Source of the DNA: Gilliamella sp. Choc5-1
GTDB taxonomy: Bacteria > Pseudomonadota > Gammaproteobacteria > Enterobacterales > Orbaceae
Reading direction: 5' to 3'
DNA: 58,942 nt
NCBI RefSeq assembly: GCF_001690595.1
Contig: NZ_LZHH01000050.1
Coordinates: 1 to 58,942, forward strand
The stretch's first letter is position 1. The number at the start of each line of letters is the position of its first letter. Below are positions 1-5,776 of the stretch, one piece after another. The translations under genes were made by a program, and so were the position numbers. The notes beneath the pieces are model-generated. The model was not told where the DNA came from, did not search any database, and saw nothing but the letters and a program-made list of their open reading frames with translations.

Positions 1-718
1 CATTATATTCCGTACCTCGGTCTGTAAGAATGCGTAACAGCGGCACTTGTTCCCTGTCAAAGAAAGGAAGGACTTTATCATTGAGCATATCGGCAGCAAT
101 CAGACTGTTTTTCTCGGTATAGACTTTAGCAAAAGCGAGTCTGGAATAGGTATCAATAAATGTTTGTTGGTATATTTTCCCTATGCCTTTAATGTGTCCT
201 ACATAATAGGTATCTTGTGCACATAAATAACCCGGATGATGTGTCTCAATTTCACCATGCGCTTCTTTTGATGCTTTGGCTTTTTCAAGGGCCTGTAATT
301 GATTTTCCGTGAGCACACATCCTTCTTGTGCCACTTTGGTTTCTAGGGCTATTAAGCATTTTTTAAAACTTTCTAAATCATGACGTAGCCAAATAGAGCG
401 TACACCACTCCCTGACACCATGATGCCTTCTTGGCGGAGTTGATTGGCAACTCGATGTTGCCCATAAGCTGGATATTCATAAGCCATATTGACAACGGCT
501 TGTTCTATATGTGGCTCTACCCGATTTTTTTCGATAGGCTTTTTACGACTGATTTCTTGAAGCGCAAGCTCACCACCTTGCTCATACAATTTTTTAAAGC
601 GATAATAGCTATCTCGACTGTATCCCATGACTTTGCAAGCTTGTTGAACGTTACCGAGTTGCTTAGCTAATTCTAGTAGTCCTAATTTTGGTTTAATAAT
701 TTTGGCTGTTTGATTCAT
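1..718 (-). CDS. IS481-family transposase, N-terminal part (cut by window edge)
   Basis: The reading frame starts at ATG 718-716 behind an AGGAGAGG ribosome site (724-731) and runs off the window after about 239 codons. It begins with a helix-turn-helix of the 'LAKQLGNVQQACKVMGYSR' type, followed by a second helical DNA-binding segment and an integrase core. Two of the three DDE residues are visible: the D of CAQDTYY and the D of ILTDRGTEY. The catalytic Glu segment (NGICERFHKT) appears only in the fragment at the other window end. The protein cuts and joins DNA ends during transposition. Family assignment is from recognised sequence pattern and is firm at the rve/DDE level. Confidence 0.85.
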   Translation of the reverse strand, partial: MNQTAKIIKPKLGLLELAKQLGNVQQACKVMGYSRDSYYRFKKLYEQGGELALQEISRKKPIEKNRVEPHIEQAVVNMAYEYPAYGQHRVANQLRQEGIMVSGSGVRSIWLRHDLESFKKCLIALETKVAQEGCVLTENQLQALEKAKASKEAHGEIETHHPGYLCAQDTYYVGHIKGIGKIYQQTFIDTYSRLAFAKVYTEKNSLIAADMLNDKVLPFFDREQVPLLRILTDRGTEYN

Positions 719-767
719 TTCTGCCTCTCCTTTTTGTGTTATAAAATAACTCAATGTCAGATTAAGT
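1..767 (-). mobile_element. IS481-type insertion sequence, 5' (N-terminal) part
   Basis: The element carries a transposase on the minus strand and ends at the right with TGTCAGATTAAGT (755-767). This is the exact inverted complement of ACTTAATCTGACA at 58583-58595, where the other part of the same kind of element begins. The element is cut by the window start. Together the two parts add up to about 1.15 kb, normal for IS481-family elements. It sits immediately upstream of the phd-doc operon. Confidence 0.85.
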
Positions 768-825
768 AAAGACTGTTGCAGTCAACCCGTATTATTATAT
801 TGTGTTCAGTATTAAATCGTGCTAA

Positions 826-841
826 CCTGTACATGTACAGG
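826..841. promoter_or_regulatory. Perfect palindromic operator upstream of phd-doc
   Basis: CCTGTACATGTACAGG reads the same on both strands and overlaps the ribosome-binding site (AGGAGA) of the antitoxin gene. Phd-type antitoxins repress their own operon from such palindromes, so this is the likely autoregulatory site. Function is inferred; the palindrome is seen directly. Confidence 0.65.
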
Positions 842-848
842 AGAACGT

Positions 849-1304
849 ATGAATAAATATACTTACACTAATATGAGATCTGAACTTTCAGATATTCTTG
901 ATAAACTAAGGTCTGGAGAATCAGTAATAATAACTCAAAAGGGTAAACCTGATGTTATTTTGCAAGGTTCTTCCATTTCGCAAATTAACGATAATATTCA
1001 TAAAGAAGAGAGCTTATTTGTAGATCTCCACAAGACATGTGAGTGTGAGAAAACTTCAGCTACTTCTTCAGCTCAATCATTGGCTGTCTCATTACCGCTG
1101 AATGCAGAGGTTATAAAGTTAATGCAATCACATGCTTTTAAACAACTGAGAAATGTAGTTGAATTACCAGGTTTTAAACAAGCTACAAAAACCATAAAGG
1201 AAATACAAAAGTCTAAATCTAGTTTGTCTCCAGAATTTTTAGAAGCACTAATTTTGACGCAAAAAAAACATGCTGAAGTTATCAAAAAATTGGAAGATAA
1301 GTAA
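849..1304 (+). CDS. phd: Phd/YefM-type antitoxin
   Basis: The start is placed at ATG 849, which has a good AGGAGA ribosome site; an upstream in-frame start at 819 would cross the operator. The N-terminus (YTNMRSELSDILDKLRSGESVIITQKGKPDVIL) is the Phd/YefM DNA-binding fold: an N-terminal helix controlling a partner gene, then the 'S-V-I-I-T-x-x-G-K-P' strand. At 151 residues it is longer than many Phd proteins; the C-terminal half is charged and probably wraps the toxin. It ends at the A of the ATG of the next gene (4-base ATGA overlap), typical of a translationally coupled toxin-antitoxin pair. It would neutralise Doc and repress the operon. Confidence 0.8.
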   Translation: MNKYTYTNMRSELSDILDKLRSGESVIITQKGKPDVILQGSSISQINDNIHKEESLFVDLHKTCECEKTSATSSAQSLAVSLPLNAEVIKLMQSHAFKQLRNVVELPGFKQATKTIKEIQKSKSSLSPEFLEALILTQKKHAEVIKKLEDK

Positions 1305-1714
1305 TGAAAGAAATTAAGTTTCTTACGGTTGATCAGGTGATTGCAATTCAAAAATCAACACTTCCAAATAGCGGAACACCAGATATTGGTAGGTTAGAAG
1401 GGGCATTATTTAGAATACAAACTTTAAAGGACTATGAAGGTTGTCAAGATGTTTTCAAATTTGCGGCAATGTATTTAATTGCAATAGCAAAAGCTCATGC
1501 TTTCATGGATGCAAATAAGAGAACAGCTTTTCAGGCGACTAGCATTTTTTTGCTTTTAAACGGATATGATTTAAATCCATCTGATGAATTAGTTAAACTG
1601 ACATTATTTGCAGCAACGGATGAGGCTAATATTGAAGGGGCTGCTTTGGCATTAAAGTTGCTATCTAATTATAAAGCTGATCTTTTACTTGAGACAACGG
1701 AACATTATTCTTAA
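1304..1714 (+). CDS. doc: Doc-type Fic-fold toxin
   Basis: The 136-residue protein has the Doc variant of the Fic motif, HAFMDANKR at residues 65-73, with the catalytic His65 and phosphate-binding NKR. Doc of phage P1 phosphorylates elongation factor Tu and stops translation; the same activity is expected here from family membership. It overlaps the antitoxin gene by four bases and is followed by a terminator at 1719-1743. It lies at the edge of a prophage remnant, consistent with a stability module left behind by the phage. Confidence 0.88.
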   Translation: MKEIKFLTVDQVIAIQKSTLPNSGTPDIGRLEGALFRIQTLKDYEGCQDVFKFAAMYLIAIAKAHAFMDANKRTAFQATSIFLLLNGYDLNPSDELVKLTLFAATDEANIEGAALALKLLSNYKADLLLETTEHYS

Positions 1715-1718
1715 TTTA

Positions 1719-1743
1719 TAAGCCGACGAAAGTCGGTTTTTTT
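1719..1743 (+). terminator. Intrinsic terminator after doc
   Basis: CCGAC-GAAA-GTCGG stem followed by seven T residues, just after the doc stop codon. Confidence 0.8.
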
Positions 1744-1923
1744 ATGTCCAAATTTCATGCATGTCGGCGACATCGATGTCGTCGAGTCATAACTGTGCCT
1801 AAACTTCTGTAATCACGTTTAGGTCTATTTATTTCCACAGAATCGACAGCAAAGCTAGACACACACTTAACTAATATTTAGCTAGTACGCTGTCACATCA
1901 TTAACTAACAAGAAGAATTAATT
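1744..1923. other. Intergenic region with palindromes before the lysis cassette
   Basis: The region contains a perfect 14-bp palindrome CGACATCGATGTCG (1768-1781) and a 7-bp inverted repeat CCTAAAC/GTTTAGG (1798-1823). No open frame is seen. It may hold the promoter or an operator of the lysis genes; this is inference. Confidence 0.4.
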
Positions 1924-2220
1924 ATGCCAATCAAAGATCCTAATAATTATGATTGGCTATACCAGTTAATAACTGCTGTTGTCGGCTCTATTGCAAAAAT
2001 AGCGTTTGATATTTTAAACGGTAAATCATTTACGCTAAAAGTAGTCATTTGTCAAGTGATAGTCGCATTATATGCAGGGCAGCTAATGGCTTGGATAGCT
2101 ACAAGTAGGCACTGGATAGATGAAGAAAAATATTGCGCTATAAGCATTGCGAGCTGGCTAGGTGCTGAAATGATAAAGAATATTGCTGATAGATTCAAAG
2201 ATAAATCAGGAGGGAATTAA
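1924..2220 (+). CDS. Phage holin (small membrane protein)
   Basis: The 98-residue protein has hydrophobic stretches around residues 11-30, 40-60 and 74-90 and a charged C-terminal tail (DRFKDKSGGN), the usual holin layout. It is the first gene of a phage lysis cassette and overlaps the next start (TAATG). Holins form pores in the inner membrane that time lysis and release the endolysin. The exact holin family could not be fixed by eye. The assignment rests on topology plus the adjacent spanin genes. Confidence 0.7.
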   Translation: MPIKDPNNYDWLYQLITAVVGSIAKIAFDILNGKSFTLKVVICQVIVALYAGQLMAWIATSRHWIDEEKYCAISIASWLGAEMIKNIADRFKDKSGGN

Positions 2221-2600
2221 TGAAGCTAACAAGATTAAAAACAAGCGAGCATAGTACGTTTGGTAAACTACAACTACCGTCAGGTACGGTTTTGTCAACC
2301 TTAGAACTGCCGTGGAAAGATAATCAACGTCAAATTTCATGTATTCCTGCTCCTATATATCAATGCGATATCGTTAATTCACCAAAGTTTGGTCGCGTAT
2401 ATCAAGTTAAAGACGTTCCTAATCGTTCCCATATTTTAATCCATGCAGGTAATTGGACCAAAGATACACAAGGCTGTATTTTGGTAGGCATGAGCAATAA
2501 CGACACCCAGTTATTTGAAAGTAGAAAGGCGTTAAATTTGCTGATGAACGAACTTAACGGGCAGTCATTTAAGTTGGAAATTGTAGAAGCTTATGAATAG
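2220..2600 (+). CDS. DUF5675 family phage protein (candidate endolysin)
   Basis: The 126-residue protein matches the DUF5675 family pattern: an early 'LELPWKDNQ' box, a Pro-rich IPAPIY turn and a 'HILIHAGNW...QGCILVG' core. The conserved His and the Gly-Cys recall the active site of L,D-transpeptidase-like folds. It occupies the position between holin and spanins where phages place the endolysin, and no lysozyme gene is present in this cassette. It may therefore be the peptidoglycan-acting enzyme. That function is inferred from position and motif; the family itself is uncharacterised. Confidence 0.7.
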   Translation: MKLTRLKTSEHSTFGKLQLPSGTVLSTLELPWKDNQRQISCIPAPIYQCDIVNSPKFGRVYQVKDVPNRSHILIHAGNWTKDTQGCILVGMSNNDTQLFESRKALNLLMNELNGQSFKLEIVEAYE

Positions 2601-2802
2601 ATATATTTGCACGTATGGAATAAATTCTCGCAATCCGTTTGATGTTCGTCGGTTAGTGATGCTCATAAGAGCGTTAAGTAAAGATGAAGCGTTAAATATA
2701 GCAATGAGTAAAGTTAAAGATAGTGATAAGTACGGGTGGGATATTCATCAGGTTATTGAAACTGGAAGTAATATTGATGCAGTTATCGTGGTTTGGGCTT
2801 GA
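2593..2802 (+). CDS. Small phage protein of unknown function
   Basis: The 69-residue frame overlaps the DUF5675 gene by eight bases and ends just before the spanin start, so it is packed into the lysis operon like a real gene. It has no signal peptide or membrane segment. Its middle (LSKDEALNIAMSKVKDSDKYGWDI) looks like a small alpha/beta fold. No family was recognised. Confidence 0.5.
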   Translation: MNRYICTYGINSRNPFDVRRLVMLIRALSKDEALNIAMSKVKDSDKYGWDIHQVIETGSNIDAVIVVWA

Positions 2803-2804
2803 GT

Positions 2805-3167
2805 ATGCATAAATTGAATATGTCACATATAGACTTTCTTATTCTTATCTGTTTTGCATTTGCTGTCCATTTCGGTTACAACAATTATCAAGAGAAGAAA
2901 CAGCTACAAAAAGATAAAGCTGAACTGTTCGGAAAAATCGAACAGTTGAACCAGAGAATCGCTAAAAACAATCAAATCATATCTGATAACGAACAAAGCA
3001 AGCGTGAGTTAGAAAACCAATCACTAGAACGGCAGGAGCAAATCAATGAGCAACTTAAAAATAATGACTGTGCTAATGAGCGTGTTCCTAGTGTTATCTC
3101 TAACAGCCTGTACAACAGAGCGAAAGGTTTACGTCAATCGACCGATACCAGCAAATCTATTAAGTGA
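2805..3167 (+). CDS. Rz-like inner-membrane spanin (i-spanin)
   Basis: The ATG at 2805 is preferred over an upstream TTG. The protein has a short N-terminus, one membrane anchor (FLILICFAFAVHFGY) and a long charged coiled coil, ending in DCANERVPSVISNSLYNRAKGLR, the typical end of P2 LysB/Rz-type spanins. The i-spanin pairs with an outer-membrane lipoprotein to fuse the two membranes at lysis. Its 3' third overlaps the o-spanin gene in another frame. Confidence 0.8.
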   Translation: MHKLNMSHIDFLILICFAFAVHFGYNNYQEKKQLQKDKAELFGKIEQLNQRIAKNNQIISDNEQSKRELENQSLERQEQINEQLKNNDCANERVPSVISNSLYNRAKGLRQSTDTSKSIK

Positions 3168-3297
3168 TTGCCTACCAAATTTACCGCCTAAATTAATGAC
3201 TTTCGGCTATAGTCTCAGATATAACGAGCATTTGCTAAATATTATTGAGAAGTGTAATGCGGATAAAAGGGCGATAAAAGAAATTGCTAATGAATAA
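3046..3297 (+). CDS. Rz1-like outer-membrane lipoprotein spanin (o-spanin)
   Basis: The 83-residue protein starts inside the i-spanin gene in the +1 frame and continues 130 bases past it. It has a lipoprotein signal with lipobox LTAC at residues 19-22, then a Pro-rich stretch (NRPIPANLLSDCLPNLPPK) typical of Rz1/LysC proteins. The overlapping architecture itself is diagnostic of Rz/Rz1 pairs. After processing it would be about 60 residues on the inner face of the outer membrane. Confidence 0.8.
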   Translation: MSNLKIMTVLMSVFLVLSLTACTTERKVYVNRPIPANLLSDCLPNLPPKLMTFGYSLRYNEHLLNIIEKCNADKRAIKEIANE

Positions 3298-3306
3298 AAG
3301 CGCATC

Positions 3307-3346
3307 GGCTGAGTGTTGGCGCAGCTAAATAAAAAAACACTCAGCC
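3307..3346 (+). terminator. Hairpin after the lysis cassette
   Basis: An 11-bp perfect stem GGCTGAGTGTT / AACACTCAGCC (3307-3317 with 3336-3346) follows the spanin stop codon. It lacks a good T tract, so it may be an mRNA 3' stabilising hairpin; the T-rich terminator at 3427-3450 follows. Confidence 0.55.
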
Positions 3347-3426
3347 AATTTTAAATAACTATTCACTTTTACCGCATAAAGTATAAAAATTCCGAGCAGT
3401 TATAAAAAATAACTGCATATTTAATC

Positions 3427-3450
3427 AAACCGCTTAATTGCGGTTTTTTT
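3427..3450 (+). terminator. Intrinsic terminator
   Basis: AAACCGC-TTAATT-GCGGTTT followed by further T residues; closes the lysis operon. Confidence 0.8.
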
Positions 3451-3541
3451 ATACCTAAAATGTTTGAAACACCACAAACCCAATTCACTTTTCAATCAAT
3501 CATAATGCCATCACACGGCAAATATTAACCAAGAGCTTTAC

Positions 3542-3617
3542 AGAATGAGCCTGAGAGAATGACAGCTAATGTCTTAACTCTTGGGGCTGTTTATTCTGTG
3601 TGACTTAGGCTCATTCT
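3542..3617 (+). ncRNA. Structured leader, candidate C4-like antisense RNA
   Basis: An 11-bp perfect outer stem AGAATGAGCCT (3542-3552) / AGGCTCATTCT (3607-3617) encloses a second pairing of AGAATGACAGC-like and GGCTGTTTATTCT sequences. It lies directly upstream of the rha fragment. Loop bases AATGTC (3568-3573) are complementary to GACATT (3624-3629), which overlaps the rha ribosome site. Phage C4 RNAs (P1, P7) control antirepressor genes in this way. The match to C4 is an inference from layout and structure. Confidence 0.4.
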
Positions 3618-3632
3618 ATAGAGGACATTCAA

Positions 3633-3770
3633 ATGCAATTAACTCAATTCAAATTTGAAAACATGGTTACTTTACAAGGTAATCAAGTAATGACCACATC
3701 TTTAAAGGTGGCTGAGTATTTTGGTAAACGGTACGATGTTAAAAAAATGGTTTTTTATTATTATCGGTAG
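3633..3770 (+). pseudogene. rha: Truncated rha phage regulatory gene
   Basis: ATG 3633 has a GAGG ribosome site 8 bases upstream. The first 30-odd codons read like the N-terminus of phage Rha regulatory proteins (VTLQGNQVMTTSLKVAEYFGKR). Homology stops near 3731, after which the frame runs into the start of the ybaN-type gene and ends at TAG 3768. Rha proteins are normally well over 150 residues, so this is a deletion remnant. The deletion joint near 3731-3740 is the right boundary of the prophage remains. Confidence 0.65.
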
Positions 3771-4131
3771 TCTTTCATTTATATTGGGAACAGTAGGCAT
3801 TTTTGTACCACTCTTACCAACTGTACCATTTTATTTATTAACGGCTTATCTTTGGTTGAATAGCTCAGATCGTCTTTACCGTTATTTTACTAAAAGTCAT
3901 TAATATCAAGATTATATTAAAAAAATATTGATAGAAGAAGAGAACAACAAAACAAAATTAAATTTATTAAAAATGATAATCATGGTATTTGTTGTTTTAC
4001 TTATTCCTTTTATTCTTTTTGATTATTTACATGTCAGAATTATGTTAGCGATAGTATTTTTAGCACATCTTATTTTGGGTTATTCTTATTTTAAAAAAAG
4101 TGATTGCCATTTTGTATTTATTAGATCATAA
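3736..4131 (+). pseudogene. ybaN: DUF454 (YbaN-like) inner-membrane protein, interrupted by a stop codon
   Basis: The frame from ATG 3736 encodes the DUF454 N-terminus (LKKWFFIIIGSLSFILGTVGIFVPLLPTVPFYLLTAYLW). A TAA at 3901-3903 halts it after codon 55. The same frame then continues to 4131 with the expected second half (YQDYIKKIL..., then two more membrane segments). Read through, it would be about 131 residues, close to the family's usual length. A single nonsense change therefore separates it from an intact gene. Its native promoter and 5' flank were also replaced by the rha fragment, so it is probably decaying. Confidence 0.75.
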
Positions 4132-4133
4132 AT

Positions 4134-4160
4134 ACAGGGCAAAATGCCCCGTACTTTTAA
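4134..4160. terminator. Bidirectional terminator between convergent genes
   Basis: GGGC-AAAAT-GCCC core extended by TAC/GTA pairs, with T-rich flank, between the ybaN remnant and the minus-strand dihydroorotate dehydrogenase gene. Confidence 0.5.
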
Positions 4161-4176
4161 TATTTATTAGTTAAAG

Positions 4177-5226
4177 TTAAAGACTCTTTTTTATTTCTAT
4201 CGCAAGGAGTGGATTCCACATAGCACCAGTTGCACTCATAACTGCATCAGCACCATTTTTTATAAATTGATGATAATGTTCACTAGAACTAACTCCACCG
4301 ACGCCGACAATAGCAAATTTTAGATCCATTTGTTTACGATATTTAGCTAAACGATTCACCATATCTAAACCAGCCCAACGAATTGCATCGCCACAGACAC
4401 CACCTTCTTTTCTATTTTCACCTAAAGCAGGGTTTCCTTTAGCATCAACAGGTTTAGCTGATAGAGTGTTGATTGCACTTAAACCGTCGATAATAGAACC
4501 TACGCGGGTTAATAAAGAAACGATCCTTTCATCATCAGGAAAATAAGCTAACTTTAATATAAGTGGACGATCAGGTACTGCAGTTTTAATTTCATTAACA
4601 ATTCGTTCAACTTTATCAACATCAAAGCAAAGTAACTTGCTAGCACCTTCATTTGGGCAACTTAAATTTGCTTCAAGAATAGGAGCATTTGTCTCGCGGA
4701 CTAATTTTGCTGCCAAAGCATAATCTTTTTCAATTTCACCATTACCTTGTGTACCTTGAAAACTACCAATAACACATTGTCCATGACCCGCAGATTTTAC
4801 TGCATCAGCCATATCTGGTTGCCAAACATCAGGCAAAAAAGAGGGAACTCCAAACGAATTGGTTATTGATAATGGTTGATTGTAATTGGTATCGGCTAGC
4901 ACAGTATCTAAGTTAGATGACAATTTACCGTTAGGATGGACTGACAAAACATTAGGTAATGGGTGACATTTATGTAATTTAGTTCTTACTGTCTTATATA
5001 CACATAAGTCGAATCCATAAGCAAAAGCAGCTTTGATATAGTTTGCGTTTAGTAGTGGGCCTGCTGGTTGACCAAATGGTAAATTAACCTCAACATTTAA
5101 AAAATTTGAAGGTTTTGTTGAGACTTGTTGTGCTTTATCTAATTGTTTAAAAAGTCCAAATGGACCTTGAGCATAATTATCTTCATAACTTATAGTTGGA
5201 TCATAAAAAGGGGTTAAAGATTTCAT
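4177..5226 (-). CDS. pyrD: Class 1-type dihydroorotate dehydrogenase
   Basis: The 349-residue protein is a DHOD-family TIM barrel with FMN-binding segments (FGQPAGPLLN, KTVRTK, SITNSFGVPS, IVGVGGVSS). The catalytic loop reads NLSCPN with Cys190. This is the class 1 signature; class 2 PyrD enzymes such as that of E. coli have Ser here. It should oxidise dihydroorotate to orotate in pyrimidine synthesis. Class 1A enzymes are cytosolic and use fumarate as acceptor; class 1B need a PyrK partner, and none is seen nearby. It lacks the N-terminal membrane helices of class 2. The ribosome site is AGGAGA at 5231-5236. A leader peptide/terminator arrangement upstream suggests UTP-sensitive attenuation, which supports a true pyrimidine role. 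A dihydropyrimidine dehydrogenase-like function remains possible. Confidence 0.75.
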   Translation of the reverse strand: MKSLTPFYDPTISYEDNYAQGPFGLFKQLDKAQQVSTKPSNFLNVEVNLPFGQPAGPLLNANYIKAAFAYGFDLCVYKTVRTKLHKCHPLPNVLSVHPNGKLSSNLDTVLADTNYNQPLSITNSFGVPSFLPDVWQPDMADAVKSAGHGQCVIGSFQGTQGNGEIEKDYALAAKLVRETNAPILEANLSCPNEGASKLLCFDVDKVERIVNEIKTAVPDRPLILKLAYFPDDERIVSLLTRVGSIIDGLSAINTLSAKPVDAKGNPALGENRKEGGVCGDAIRWAGLDMVNRLAKYRKQMDLKFAIVGVGGVSSSEHYHQFIKNGADAVMSATGAMWNPLLAIEIKKSL

Positions 5227-5268
5227 ACTGTCTCCTGATTGTGCGTATTCTCAACGAAAAATTGACTA

Positions 5269-5403
5269 TTAATATGTAATAAAAAAAAATGGATAGATAT
5301 GAGGTTTAAAGCCAAAAAAAATCCTCCATAAAGGAGGATTAAAAAATAGAATAAATAAAAAATCGAAAGTTGATTTTAATCTGTTAATTGGTATTACAAA
5401 CAT
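5269..5403 (-). CDS. Candidate leader peptide of the pyrD attenuator (44 aa)
   Basis: The frame runs from ATG 5403 to TAA 5269 and is preceded by an AAGGGA ribosome site 8 bases upstream. It is 44 codons long, very rich in UUU codons, and reads straight through the terminator hairpin at 5320-5340. The E. coli pyrBI leader peptide has the same length and the same habit of overlapping its attenuator. Translation through the hairpin would prevent termination when RNA polymerase pauses at U-rich tracts under low UTP. Coding is inferred from architecture only. Confidence 0.5.
   Translation of the reverse strand: MFVIPINRLKSTFDFLFILFFNPPLWRIFFGFKPHIYPFFFITY
5320..5340 (-). terminator. Attenuator terminator upstream of pyrD
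   Basis: On the minus strand, stem AATCCTCC / GGAGGATT with loop TTTAT is followed by a T tract. It lies about 95 bases before the pyrD start and is preceded by a U-rich run, giving a pause-then-terminate layout. Confidence 0.7.
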
Positions 5404-5435
5404 TCCTATAGTCCCTTGGCGTTATACTTCAAAAT

Positions 5436-5463
5436 ATTCTATCTCAGATAATTTAAAGTTCAA
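5436..5463 (-). promoter_or_regulatory. Likely pyrD promoter
   Basis: TTGAAC (5458-5463) and TAGAAT (5436-5441) on the minus strand, 16 bases apart, just upstream of the leader peptide. Confidence 0.5.
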
Positions 5464-5644
5464 CATAAAAATCACAAAAAATATATAACTAAATGAAAAG
5501 GTTAAAGTGTTTTTTTTTAGATTTTTTAATTGTGAATTTGACAATTAAAGCGCAATAAAACATCAAAAATTGACAGAATTTTACTTTATTTATATTAATA
5601 ATTTTTTAATTAACTAATAAAACTAAAAAAATTTTGTCGAAAAA

Positions 5645-5658
5645 ATGATACTAATCAC
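5645..5658 (+). promoter_or_regulatory. FNR box upstream of the fumarate reductase operon
   Basis: The site reads aTGATACTAATCAc, a match to TTGAT-N4-ATCAA at 8 of 10 defined bases. Its centre (5651.5) lies about 30-36 bases upstream of a -10-like ATTAAT at 5682-5687, the spacing of FNR-activated promoters. An Fnr gene with all four cluster cysteines is present at 22290-23003. Confidence 0.55.
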
Positions 5659-5776
5659 TATTTACTATTAGTAAAACAGGCATTAATGAAATTAATGTAA
5701 TTGGAGAATAATTATTGTTAATGTTATCATTATCGGTAGTTATGAAGATTGAATAATAATGATTAGGTATATAAAA

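Noticed and set aside
431-670. 79-codon plus-strand frame at the window start
   Set aside because: Antisense to the IS481-type transposase.
1073-1351. 92-codon minus-strand frame across phd-doc
   Set aside because: Shadow of the toxin-antitoxin genes; a real gene there would contradict the coupled operon.
5360-5440. Metabolite riboswitch upstream of pyrD
   Set aside because: No known riboswitch core (FMN, purine, preQ1, TPP) could be recognised; the leader-peptide model explains the features better.
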